This document shows, piece after piece, positions 1 through 10,700 of a DNA stretch of 64,000 nt. Under the pieces are notes generated by a model, which was not told the DNA's origin, searched no databases, and saw only the letters and a list, made by a program, of their open reading frames with translations. The stretch is from Rosellinia necatrix (taxonomy: Eukaryota; Ascomycota; Sordariomycetes; Xylariales; Xylariaceae): assembly GCA_021209875.1 (NCBI GenBank), contig JAGYVD010000005.1, positions 3,448,001 through 3,512,000 of the forward strand, given 5' to 3'. A program made the translations under genes and the position numbers. The stretch's first letter is position 1. Each line of letters starts with the position of its first letter.

Positions 1-240
1 TGCACCCGCGCGCGCACGTTATACAACACGAATCCCCAACTAAATTTAAACATAAATACAGCTAGTCCAGAAAAAACAGCCTTCGGCTATCTATATAAAA
101 ATAGAAAATTAACTACTAAAAAGTTGACTTGTATAACAAAACGCAAGCTAAATAATTAGTCTATCCGCACGTCTGGTTTCTTCCACTCGTAACTCTCACT
201 TTTTTTACAATTTTCATCACGCTCGCAAGCTCGCTTTAAG
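1..240. other. Short less-A+T-rich stretch before the A+T desert
   Basis: This stretch contains CG-rich words (for example near bases 6-16 and 222-236) that set it apart from the block that follows. I find no reading frame, tRNA or clear repeat end in it. It could be the edge of a transposon that was less heavily mutated, but nothing here proves that. Confidence 0.4.
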
Positions 241-3200
241 CCCTTAAGTTTTTTAAAAATAAATAAAAAATTTTATTAAATAATATAAAAATATTATATA
301 AATAAGCTAAATAATCTGTTTTAATATTTAAAAAATAATAATATTATTAATAAAAGCTTTATAATAATATTTATAAAAATAAAATAATTTATTTATAAAA
401 TATTAAATATATATAAATATATTATAAAATCTTATTAAAGCTATTATTAATTGTTTTAGTTTTTAAAAACTTATTATTATAAATCGGTTTTAATAATTAA
501 AATAAACTATAAATTAATAAAAAAACAGTTATATTTATAACAATTAAATAATTTTTTTTTAATTAAAGCAATAATTATAAATTATAACAGTAATAAATAG
601 TTATTTAAAACAGCTATTTTGTTTAAAACTTATAAATTAACTATTAAACGTAAATATAGTTTTTTTTTATATAAGCTATATAATAAAATCAGATATATAA
701 ATAAAAAAAGCTGTTGATTTATTTTATTTTATTTTGTTTATAAAGTTTATTAAATATTATATTAATTATTTTTTAATCGCGTGCGCTAAAAAATATAATT
801 AAAAATTTAGTTTTATTTATTGCTAATTATTAACTAAAAAAATTTTATTTGTTTTTCTGCAATATATTAATAATATTTTAATTTTTTAAATATTAAATAT
901 TTTTATAATAATTTAAAAATTTCTAGCGTTATAATTTTTTTTATATAAATAGATTATTTATTTAAAGCTTTAATTTTATTTTTTTTGCTAGGCTTTTTTA
1001 TATTTAGTATTAATAAAACCTTTTAAATTTTAAGCTTAAATATTTTATTTAATTATTTGCTTGTTTTTATTATAAATATTTCTGCTGTATAAATCGCGCT
1101 AATCGTGTTTATTTTACTAGTCGCGTTAGTTATATTAAAAACTTTGTTAAAAAAAAAGCCTGTTAAAAAAATATTATGTTGTTCTAACGTGTTAATTATT
1201 CTAGCGATCGTATTAATTTTTATTACGGTTAAATCTAAGCTTTAAGTTATATTATAATTTTAATATATATTAATAATAATAGTAGCAATAATAAAAGTTA
1301 TTAATATAAAGTTTGTTAATAAATATATATTTAATAATTTAAAATTGTTAAAAATATATATTTTCTTTTTAAATATAAAATGCTAAAATTAATAATTAAT
1401 AAAATATTTTAAAACATGTTAAACAGCAGGCCGGTATTAATTAGTAATATATTAGTTATATTTACAGCTTTAGCTGCTGTTAAACCTGCAGCTATTATTA
1501 CAGCTTTTAAAAAAAATTTATATATTTTTAATACCTGATTTTTAATATAGTTATTTTTAAATTATATTTATTTAAATGTTTTTAAAAATAGTTTTAGTTT
1601 TAAAAACAGATTAGCAATTATTACGTTTAAAAAATTATAAATTTAATTAAAGCTGCTATATTATTTTTTATAATAATTTAAATATAAAATCTTTATTTTT
1701 AAATAGTAGTTTATATTTAGCTAGTACTAATATTAATATTTTAAGCGCTAAAATACTTTTTATATTAAAGTTATTTTATATATATATAAATTTGCTTTAA
1801 AAATATTTAAAAAATATTTTAAAAATTTTAACGTTTATAAAAATAATTATATTTAAACTATAATCGATTAAAACTCTGCAAATATTTAAAAGTTATTTTT
1901 AATAATATTTTAATTTTGTTTTTTTTATAACTTAAGCTATATTTATAAATTTTAATAATTATAAAAATTTATAATTATTATTATTTAATATATAAAATTT
2001 TAATATAGCTTTTATTTATATTTAATTTAACTATTTTTTATTTTTTAAATCTAGCTTATTTATTTTTAAAAATATGTTTAAATTTGTTTAATAATTATTT
2101 TATTATTATTAAATAAATATAACTTATATTTAAGCTTATAATAACGTTTTTATTATTTATAGATTTTTAATAATAATTTTAAAATATAAAAATTATTATT
2201 TTTATTTTTATTTTTTAAAATTATATAATCTATTAAATATTTTTAAACTAACAGTATAATTAATTTATTTTTTATTTAAAATTTATAATTTTTCTACTAC
2301 TATATTTTTAACTAGTTCAGCTAAAAAAAAAATTTTAATATAATTCTTTAATATAATATTAAAGCGATTATATTTATATAAATATTAAAACAATATATTA
2401 TATTACTTATAAATACGTTTAATTAAAAATAACACGTTTTAAATATATTTAACTAAACGTTTAATATAATATGTAATATATTAACTTTAATTATATGTTA
2501 AATTAAACATTTAATCGTAATATTTATATAATTAATTATAATTAATTATAATAAACGTTTTATTATTATTTAATTTAAAGCTAAATAAAATATAAAACGA
2601 TGTTATATTTAATATTAACAAGTTTAATTTAGCTGCGTTAATATGTTTTTTTTAGTAGTAATTATATTTATTTCTGCGTTTATTTCGGCCGTTTTTTTTA
2701 TTATTATTTTTTTTTTTTTATTTAAGCTTACAGCTTTTTTTTTTGGTTTTATTATATTATTTTTTTGTTTTTGTTTTTATTTTAATCTGTGTTTTTCTGC
2801 CGCTTATTTTTTAATTAGATTTTCTGTTATAATTTTAATTAATTTTTTTTAATTCGCGGATATTTATTTTTTGCTGCTGCTATTAAAAAAGCTTTGTTTT
2901 AACAACTTAAATTATATATTTAATTAAAATATTTTTATATTAAGCGTTAAAAATATTATTTAATTTTAAAATTTATGTTAGTTTATATTATAATTATAAT
3001 ATTATATTAATTATTATTATCAGCGTTTAAAGTTTTTATAGCGTAAATATATTTTAGTTTTTTTATATAAATATAATAAAAGCAGTATTTTATTATGCGA
3101 TATTTTTTAATAATAATTTAATTTAAATAAAACGTTTTATTATTATAACAAGTTATATATTAAATTAAATAATTATTTTATTTAAAATAATGTTTAATTT

Positions 3201-5603
3201 TTATGTTTTAAACTTAAGTTGTTTATTAATAATTAGTTTATTATTTTATTATAAAACTGCTAGTTTTTTAATAATATTTAAAATATAATCAAAATTTATT
3301 AAATATTTTGTTCTACTATTTTAAATTTTTAAAAATAAATTAATTTTTTATAAAATAAAATACGGCAGTAAAAATAAGCTTATTTTTATTAGCTATTATT
3401 TTTATATTGTTTCTGTTTTTTTATTTAAATTAAACTAGTTAATATTAGCCTGTTTTATATAATTATTATATAATAAAAAATAAAGCTGTTAAATATTTAA
3501 TATTTTTTTTAATTATTTTTTGTTTATATTTATAATTATTTTATTACTTTAATTTTTTAATTAAAAAGTTATTTTAAAGGTTTTTTTTTTTTTTTTTATT
3601 GTTTATATTTAAGCTATTTAAATCGCTAAAATTATTATTTATTAAAAGTAGTTTTAATAGGTTTTTATTACTTGTTAAATATTATAGTTTTAAAAATGTT
3701 ATAATAAAAATATTATAAATATATTATATTTAAACTAATATAAAATAAAAAATTTTATACGTTGTTATACTGTTTTAATAAACAAGGCTTTTATTAATAA
3801 ATATACAGCTTATGTTTTAAAACAAACTATCGAAGTAATAAATATTAATACTACTATTAAAACTTATGCTAGTTTTATTAAAAATATTAAAATAAATAAT
3901 TTAAATAACGGTTTTAATGCTAGTATAGCTACGGTCGGGTATTAATAACCAGAATATTAAAATTAAACAGGCAGTGCTGCTATATATTTAATTATATTTA
4001 ATACAGCTTTAAATAATTAATTAGCAGCGCAATAAAATGTTTTAAAAATTAAAGTCCTTATATCTGCCGGCATTTTAACGTTTTTTAGTTGTTATATTAA
4101 TTAATTAACTATTTTTGCTGCTTTTATATTTTCAGCATGTTTTTTATTTTAATTATATTATTTTTAATTTGTTGTATTAATTTTATAAAAGTTTATAGCT
4201 AAAATAAATAATTTAAAAGCTTGTTTGTTTAGTTTAAATTTTAATTTTTAATTTTATAATTTAAATTGCTATTATTATAATAATTTATTTATATTTTTAA
4301 TAATATAGTTTTAAAACTATTTATTTTTTTTAAAAAAATTAAAAACTGTTATAATTATTAAACGTTATTTTTTTAGCTTTAAATTAAGCAATAATTTTAA
4401 AGTTTTTATTAAATTTTTATTAATTTTATATTATTTTTAAACAGGTTTAAAATATAAACTTATAATTTTTATTATTGTTTAATTTAAACTTATTATTAAA
4501 TTTATTTTAAACTATATTTTTTTAATATAAAATATTTAATATTTATAGTTCTAGTTTTTAATTTTGCATAAATTAAAAAATGCTAGCTTAATAAACTTAA
4601 GTTTTATTAGCAAAAATAATGTTTTTTATATTATTTTTAAAACTAATAGCTTAAATTAAATTATATTAAAACTAAAAATTTTTTCTGTTTTTATAAGCTT
4701 TAAAATTAAATTTTTAATTATTAAAACTATTTTAAATTTTTAAACGTTAAAAATTTTAAGTTAGTTTTATGTTTTAATATATTAATAATTATTAAATAAA
4801 TTAATAGTAAAATAAATATATATAAGTTGTTTTATAATTAATTTAATAAATATTATTAGTTATTTTATAAATTTATATTTATATATATATATTTTAAAAC
4901 AAAATTAAATTTTAAAATTAAAAATAAAATAAAAATATAATTAAGTAGTGCTAAAATTTATAAGCTTATTAAAAATTTAACACAAGCTTTTAAAAAATAA
5001 AACTAATAATAATTACGTTTAAAATATATAATTATTATTATTTAAATATAATATTAATTAAAATTTAAAAAATAACTAATTATAATACTATAGTTGTTAA
5101 ATATTTAATATTAAAATAATTAAAGTTTAAAAAATAACAGATTATTTTAATATATTAATAGCTAAATATAATAATATATAAACAATTAATAATTTAAACT
5201 ATTTAAAATATAATATAAAGTTAAATTTAGCTGCTGTTATAATATTTTTTGTTTTTATATTAATAAAAATAAAATAATTAACAAGCTAACGCAAAATATA
5301 TTAAATCGATTAATTAATTAAATTTATAAGTTAATAAATATTAATAGATTTTATTAGCAATAGTTAAACTTAAAAGCTAGTAATTTTTTTTTTTTATAAA
5401 TAGCGCTGTTTAAAAGACAAAAAAAAGCTATATTAAAAATTAAATATATATAAACGTTAAAAAATTAAACATGCTTTATCTGCCGATATAAAAAGAAAAT
5501 TAAAATATAAAGTTATATAATTATAAAACTTACTGCATTATTTAGTAAAATTTACTAGAAATAATATAATTAAGTTTATAAAAATATAATATAAATTAAA
5601 TAA
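241..5603. repeat. RIP-type A+T-rich block, no genes
   Basis: The sequence is almost entirely A and T, with long runs of TTTAAA, TATA and AATAAT words, stop codons in all frames and almost no CpA or TpG-derived coding texture. This is what repeat-induced point mutation (C to T in duplicated DNA, preferentially at CpA) leaves behind in filamentous ascomycetes. The original elements cannot be recognised. Scattered surviving GC words (for example near 1430-1500 and 3930-4090) look like partly mutated remnants of former transposon DNA. The only long frame (2643-2852) translates to Phe/Ile/Leu-rich low complexity and is not a gene. Confidence 0.85.
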
Positions 5604-6302
5604 AAGCTTTTGGTCCTGCAGGGACTAGAAGCTTTGTTAGGCTAGGTTATTTTATCTAAGCTATATAATCCTTATCTAGCTAGCTTCGCTAGCTAGATAA
5701 GGAGCCCCTCTTCCTGACTATGTTACTTTTTTAACTTATTTTTATTTTAAACTTTAATTTTAGATTTTATTAATAGCTTTATATAATAAAATTTTATAAT
5801 TAATATTAAATTTGTTATAAATTTACAGCAGATTTTTATTTTTAGCGCTTTAAAACATTTTATAAATATTTAGCATAATATAATTATAATAAACAGCTGC
5901 CTAAGCTTATATAAATAAATTTTATTATTTTTAATTTTATATTATTTATATTAATTTAATAATAAATTAATATTAAATTTATTATATATTAGTTTTAATA
6001 ATTTATATTAAAATATTTATTTAAACAGTTTTTTTTAAACTTTTATATAATGTATATATTTAAAATTTATATATTCATATTATTTATATAAAAAACGTTT
6101 ATATTTTATATAAGTTAATATTAAATTTGCTTTAAATTATAACTATTAATTTTTATAATATAAAATATATAATAAATATAACAGTGACACAGTCAGGAAG
6201 GGGGGCTCTTTATCTAGCTAGCGCAGCTAGCTAGATAAGGATTGTGTAGATTAGATAAGGTACTAGCCTAAGGCTTCTGGTCCCTGCGGGACCAGAAGCC
6301 CT
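5604..6302. mobile_element. Foldback/MITE-like element with ~118-base terminal inverted repeats
   Basis: Bases 5604-5724 and 6186-6302 are inverted copies of each other over about 118 bases. Each arm contains two hairpins. Hairpin 1 (5606-5632 left, 6273-6299 right) is perfect on the right, with a 12-base stem (GCTTCTGGTCCC) and a TGC loop. Its left copy differs by changes of the C-to-T kind. Hairpin 2 (5670-5702 left, 6208-6240 right) has a 15-base stem (CCTTATCTAGCTAGC) around a 3-base loop, perfect on the left and with one mismatch on the right. The roughly 460-base centre is A+T desert with no coding capacity. The shape fits a non-autonomous DNA element or foldback element. I could not identify a target duplication at the ends, so the exact limits are uncertain by a few bases. 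Confidence 0.75.
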
Positions 6303-6796
6303 TCCTTCTTTAATTCTACATCACACTTTTACAGACTCAATACCACACTACCTTTAGTAATCCTTACTAAACAGATTTAATGTTTAATTATTATAACAAG
6401 CTTTTAATTTATAATAAATTAATATTAAATTTAAAAAAATTTATTAAAAATTTATTTTTATTATATAATTTTAATAACAGCAGGCTAAAAACTAGTAATA
6501 AATTAATATGTTTTTATTTAAAATTAAAAATATTATTATTTATTAAAAGCTAAACGTTAATATATTATTAATATTTTAAATTTAAAATAAATTTATATTA
6601 TATTATTATATTTATTAAAAAATTATAAAAGCTAAAAAAAACTTTTATTTATAAACTTAATTATATTTTTTATTTTGTTTAGCTAGTTTTATTTAAAAAT
6701 TTATTTAATTATATTTAATTATATATTTTTAATTTTTTTATTTTATAAACTAATTATATTTTTAATTTTTATTATTTTATTAATAAATAAAATAAA
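6303..6796. repeat. RIP-type A+T-rich DNA between the foldback element and the solo LTR
   Basis: Same A+T-rich, stop-filled texture as the main block. Bases 6303-6365 are less biased and look like flanking unique DNA or element remnant. No gene is visible. Confidence 0.7.
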
Positions 6797-7112
6797 TGTT
6801 AGAACTATGGCAATTGGTCACAGTTACTCACAGCTGTTGTACGTGCATATGCTTCGTACAAGCATATGGCGTACATGTCACATATATACATACAGCGTGT
6901 ATGCTTCGTACGTAAGACAAGCTATATTATCGCTGTTATCTTAGTAGGTCGTACGCTAGCAGAATTCTCGTGCAGAACTTGAAATAATGCTACGCACGAT
7001 AGTTACTTAGATAGAATAATAATCAAGCATAATAGACATTGTATAACAAGAAGTTGTATTCTGTTTCACGCGTGAACAGTACGTGCATCGCACATACAAA
7101 GCCCATTCAACA
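6797..7112. mobile_element. Solo LTR of an LTR retrotransposon, with 5-base target duplication
   Basis: The 316-base segment begins TGTTAGAAC and ends ATTCAACA, so it has the TG...CA ends and TGTT/AACA inverted tips of a long terminal repeat. It is flanked on both sides by the same five bases, ATAAA (6792-6796 and 7113-7117), as an integrase-generated target duplication would be. No internal retrotransposon sequence or second LTR lies nearby, so this is a solo LTR left by recombination between two LTRs. Its base composition is far more balanced than the surrounding desert, meaning it arrived after, or escaped, the mutation that degraded its surroundings. The length and tips would suit a Copia-type element, but the superfamily cannot be proved from the LTR alone. 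Confidence 0.85.
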
Positions 7113-7590
7113 ATAAACGTTTAAAATATAAGTTTAAATATTTTTTTAGCTAGTTTTTTAAGCTTAATTATATATTAAATTTAACGTTAAAAAATAAATA
7201 TATATTTATTATATTTTTAGTTATAGCTTTATATTAATAATAATTTATATTAAACTTATATTTTTTTTAAAATATATATTATTTATATTATATAATATAT
7301 TTTATTAATAATATAAATAATTAAATTATTTTAAATTAAAATTTTATTATTTAACTTTTTTTATAATTTTAATTTTTAAATATATTAAGCTTAAAATAGC
7401 TTTAAATTTGTTTTATTTATTATTTAATAATAATAAGCTATTAAAAAAAAATTAAATTTTTTTTAATTAATAAATAGCATATATAATATAAAACATTTTT
7501 TCAGCTAGCTTTTTAAACTTAACTATATATTAAATTTAACGCTAAAAAATAAACATATGTTTGCTACACTTTTAGCTGCAGCTTTATACT
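7113..7590. repeat. RIP-type A+T-rich DNA with an internal ~95-base direct repeat
   Basis: Bases 7140-7235 and 7495-7590 are two copies of one sequence sharing the core TATATTAAATTTAACG. Most differences are C in the downstream copy against T in the upstream copy (and G against A), the directional pattern expected from RIP acting unequally on two copies. The right end of this segment, near 7590, is where normal base composition resumes. Confidence 0.7.
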
Positions 7591-8100
7591 AAAAGCGACC
7601 TATATTAGGCTCACGCTCCCCCCCAGAATATATGCTATTTATACTGCGCGGTGTGCCTTGTTGGTGATGTAGAATGTTTAATATATACCGTCTCTGCATC
7701 GGATTCTGTACAAGACCTGCCCGTGCTTTTATGCCCAGCTTTGACATGGAACATGCAAGATCTGTATGGCGACACCTGCGTTTGTACTTGAGATACATCT
7801 CGAGTGGTGTAACGTTGTAAATAGCACTGGTCACCCTAATCAGCTTTTGCACTTAGAGTATAAAGTCTGTATTCGGCTCTCCATATCTCAATTTTTTTGG
7901 TGCATTATTGGATCGTACGCAGGCCTAATTGATCTGGCATAGAGCTGAGAACACGACATGTAATTCAGTTGCAGTCTATGTACACAGTGCGCTCCGCACA
8001 TTCAAAAATGTCTCTTCTCTAACGCCTATTTAACATGCTTTAGTCCTAGGCATCAATCGTCAATCGTTAATCATCAATACAAAAAGGCGCCCTTACAGCG
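7591..8100. other. Intergenic, boundary of the A+T desert
   Basis: Normal-composition DNA downstream of the nuclease-like gene. A 87-codon frame on the minus strand (7589-7852) shows no recognisable domain, and I do not call it a gene. No RNA gene is seen. Confidence 0.5.
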
Positions 8101-9507
8101 CTATAAAGCGGCTGCACCCAAAATTTCGTCCCGGTACCACGGCCAGTATGTATCCCGCGCCCATGATGCAATGTGGCGCAGTGCGCAAATGATTTGGAAG
8201 ATCCCAAGGACCGTATCAGTAGCCCCGATAGGCTGTTTTACCCAGAGGACCTGTATCGGGCGGCGGTCAGCGAGTTCAGGGAAAGATTAATGAGTGGGCA
8301 GCGGCGGGGGACAAACCGTTTGCGGGCCAGACTTGGTGGTGGCCGCGAAGGACCACTCGTGCCCTTGAATGATCAGAGCAGGGAGGAAAGAGATGAGCGC
8401 CTCGGACCTTGCGCGTGATAATCGTTCTAAGAGCGCCCACTGCGCTGCTTGCCACACGCCGAGCTGGACCTGCGCGTTTTGATAGTCTTCACCGGGCCTC
8501 TTAGACTCGGCACTGGGGACTAGCGGGCGTTGGCGCAGTGGGTAGAAGTCGGTGTGATTGACGTGACCATGGCCCAGCCGCGTCCTAACCTGCTGGACCT
8601 TCTCGGCGTCCTCTCCCCTCGGGTCTATAAAGATACAAAAGTCGACCATCTTCGCCCCATGTGGATGACGAATTAATCGTGCTGTCGTACATGGCATCGC
8701 ACGCACGCGGGTAGGGGCGTCTGGTTTCTGACACCCATCTGCGCAGTCCGGAGGCTGCGCGGCACTGTCTTTGTCCAGGACACTGCCTAGAGCTAGCTGG
8801 AAAACAGGGCCGTGGACGTGAGAGTTCCATGTTGACTCGGGATGCCTCTCGTTGAAGCATTCCGTTGCTGCGAAGAACACTTCCATGACACGGTCGATCG
8901 AGATGTCTGGGTCGACGGACATGGCGCCCACGGGCTGGTAGGTGTGCGGCTCGAAGTTGAAGAAGTGGTACTGGTAGTCACCCTCGTCGAGGGCGAGGGT
9001 CTCGATTTCTCGAGCCAAGTAGCCAGGGACAACCCCAATGCGACTCTGGAACCGGTCGAGCTGATCGAGCATGAGGCGGAGGGCGGCTGGCATGCGGCGG
9101 TCCGCTCTCTGGATCTGGTTCACGAGGACAGGGCGACTTGCAAGCTCAAGCGCGGCGAGGCGCTTCGTAGGGGATCGAGAACCCGAAGAGCGGCTCGTGC
9201 TCCCCTCCGAATGCGACCAGGTGGTGGTTGTGCGCGAGCCTCGGGGTGTTCGATCCAAGTCAGGCATATGCTCGAAGGTCTTGGGCGGCGCGTCGTTGTC
9301 GGTATCGACGCTATCTTCGTCGACAGTTGGCCGAGGTCTTTTGGGGGGCGGCGAGCCGGTCGAGGAAGTCGGGGTAGGCATCTGTCCTCGTCTGCGCGTT
9401 GACCTACGTGTTGGTCTTCCACAGTTGGGTCGTGGCAGACCCGGTAAAGCGCACGCGTACATTGAACTGGTAGGCTCAATGCCTGCAAGCCAGGACTCGA
9501 CGTTCAT
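8101..9507 (-). CDS. PD-(D/E)XK nuclease-like domain protein (fungal family), two exons
   Basis: The model starts at the Met of MNVESWLAG, reads 9507-8317, skips an intron at 8251-8316 and ends at the TAG of 8101-8103, giving about 446 residues. The intron begins GTTTGT, has a GCTGAC branch site and ends ATACAG. It contains an in-frame TAA, so without splicing the protein would stop early. Splicing joins GPQT directly to VLWVKQPIG and restores the family's C-terminal block ending WPWYRDEILG. The N-terminal ~110 residues are Ser/Thr/Pro/Arg-rich and disordered. A nuclease-fold core follows, with VDFCIFI (Asp about 289) and an ESK triplet (Glu about 334, Lys about 336) that fit the D...ExK active-site pattern, and then a QLGVWQAAQW helix. 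Such proteins are abundant and uncharacterised in plant-associated ascomycetes and often lie near transposons, as here. Real nuclease activity is not established. Confidence 0.8.
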
Positions 9508-10283
9508 AAAGACAAACAAAAATTGCACTCTCACTGATCCTGAATTGGGCGAAGTTGGGTAACTGTGTAGAGCGTGATGATGGTTTCAATAAAATGCTTC
9601 GAGTTCCAGCTGTTTACTTGTAGACCGGGGATCTTGGCTGCACTAATCCTGTTAAGAAAGGTCATCGCCCCGACAACAAGCATCTATCTGTGGCGCATGA
9701 GTGTGGCGCTCTGCTTCGTGGGGTAGTACCCTGGACCCCGATCTCATGTTTACCATGAGAACGGAGGACCTAAATCAGGATTCTGTGTTTTTGTTATTAG
9801 GAGAATAGTATCGCCTGTTCCGAACCAGAGTGGCAGATGATGACTCTACTAATGCCTGCCGTCGGCGCCGCATGCGTTGAACACTGCCACCTCGGCCAAA
9901 TCCCCTCTGTTCAGCCAAGTATACTGGAAATTACTGTGTAGGGACCGACTACCATGCGTTATACCCCAACGGGCCACCCCCACCAAGCTTAAATCCCGCA
10001 AATCCCCAAAACACACCAGATACACTCATAGATAATTCAATGGAATGAAACTCAATTAAATCGCAGAATACATCATGAGACAGAAAATTTAAAGGAGATT
10101 AAGATGAATGTAATGCGACTGAATGCGACTGAGTGGTTGTGGCTGTGCACGTGATTGAAGTGGGGGAATTTCGGCAAAATCGCACAAAGTTTCCGTGATT
10201 TTTTTCCAACCCAGCCCTTATGCCTCAACCCCCTACCACGTTCTTTTCAGCCAGCACCTTTATATAATAAATTGAAATTAATC
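9508..10283. other. Intergenic between the nuclease-like gene and the transposase fragment
   Basis: Unique-looking DNA holding the presumed promoter of the minus-strand nuclease-like gene. I see no terminal inverted repeat for the neighbouring transposase fragment and no other gene. Confidence 0.4.
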
Positions 10284-10700
10284 ATGGCGCCTTATAATAT
10301 CGACCGGATGGCCGATGCCATGTTAGATGTATCAGACAATAGGTTGTCGGTACGAAAGTCGGCCCAGAAGCATAGAGTCCCTCGCCAGACACTCGCCAGA
10401 CGACTTGCAGGCGTACCGGCCAAAGAAGACGTTGTAATGCCTAACCAACTGCTATCCCCTGCTCAAGAAGAGTGTCTAGCTACCTGGATTCTACGTCAAG
10501 AAAGCCTAGGCTTTGCTCCCAGCTTTGAGACCGTCAGAAGTATCGCATCCGCTATGCTGAAGAAAAGCGGCCTCGATTATTATGTTGGCAAGCACTGGGT
10601 TTCTGGATTTTTGAGCCGCCACTCAGAGATCAGCAAGAAGATAGGCAAAAGAGAAGAATCCGTCAGATTTGAGGGTTTTACTCCTAAGAGTGTGAACTAG
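10284..10700 (+). pseudogene. Truncated pogo/Fot1-type (Tc1/mariner) transposase, N-terminal DNA-binding part
   Basis: From the Met of MAPYNIDRMADAML the frame encodes about 138 residues. It carries a Psq-type helix-turn-helix (RLSVRKSAQKHRVPRQTLARRL, split here as RLSVRKSAQK then HRVPRQTLARRL) followed by a CENP-B/Tc5-type helix-turn-helix (LSPAQEECLATWILRQESLG through GKHWVSGFLSRHSEI). This is the N-terminal architecture of fungal pogo/Fot1 transposases. It ends KSVN-stop where relatives normally continue with an aromatic residue. The next codons (YFNIRQDYSWIM) still look like family sequence, so the TAG is consistent with a G-to-A change in a Trp codon. No catalytic DDE domain can be recognised downstream, so the copy is dead and degraded. 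Confidence 0.75.

Noticed and set aside
2643..2852. 69-codon plus-strand frame in the A+T desert
   Set aside because: Phe/Ile/Leu-rich low complexity produced by T-rich DNA; no gene features.
7589..7852. 87-codon minus-strand frame at the desert boundary
   Set aside because: No domain, no signal or membrane pattern; could be a chance frame or decayed element.
8287..8289. In-frame TAA as evidence that the nuclease-like gene is dead
   Set aside because: It lies inside a well-formed intron whose removal restores the conserved C-terminus.
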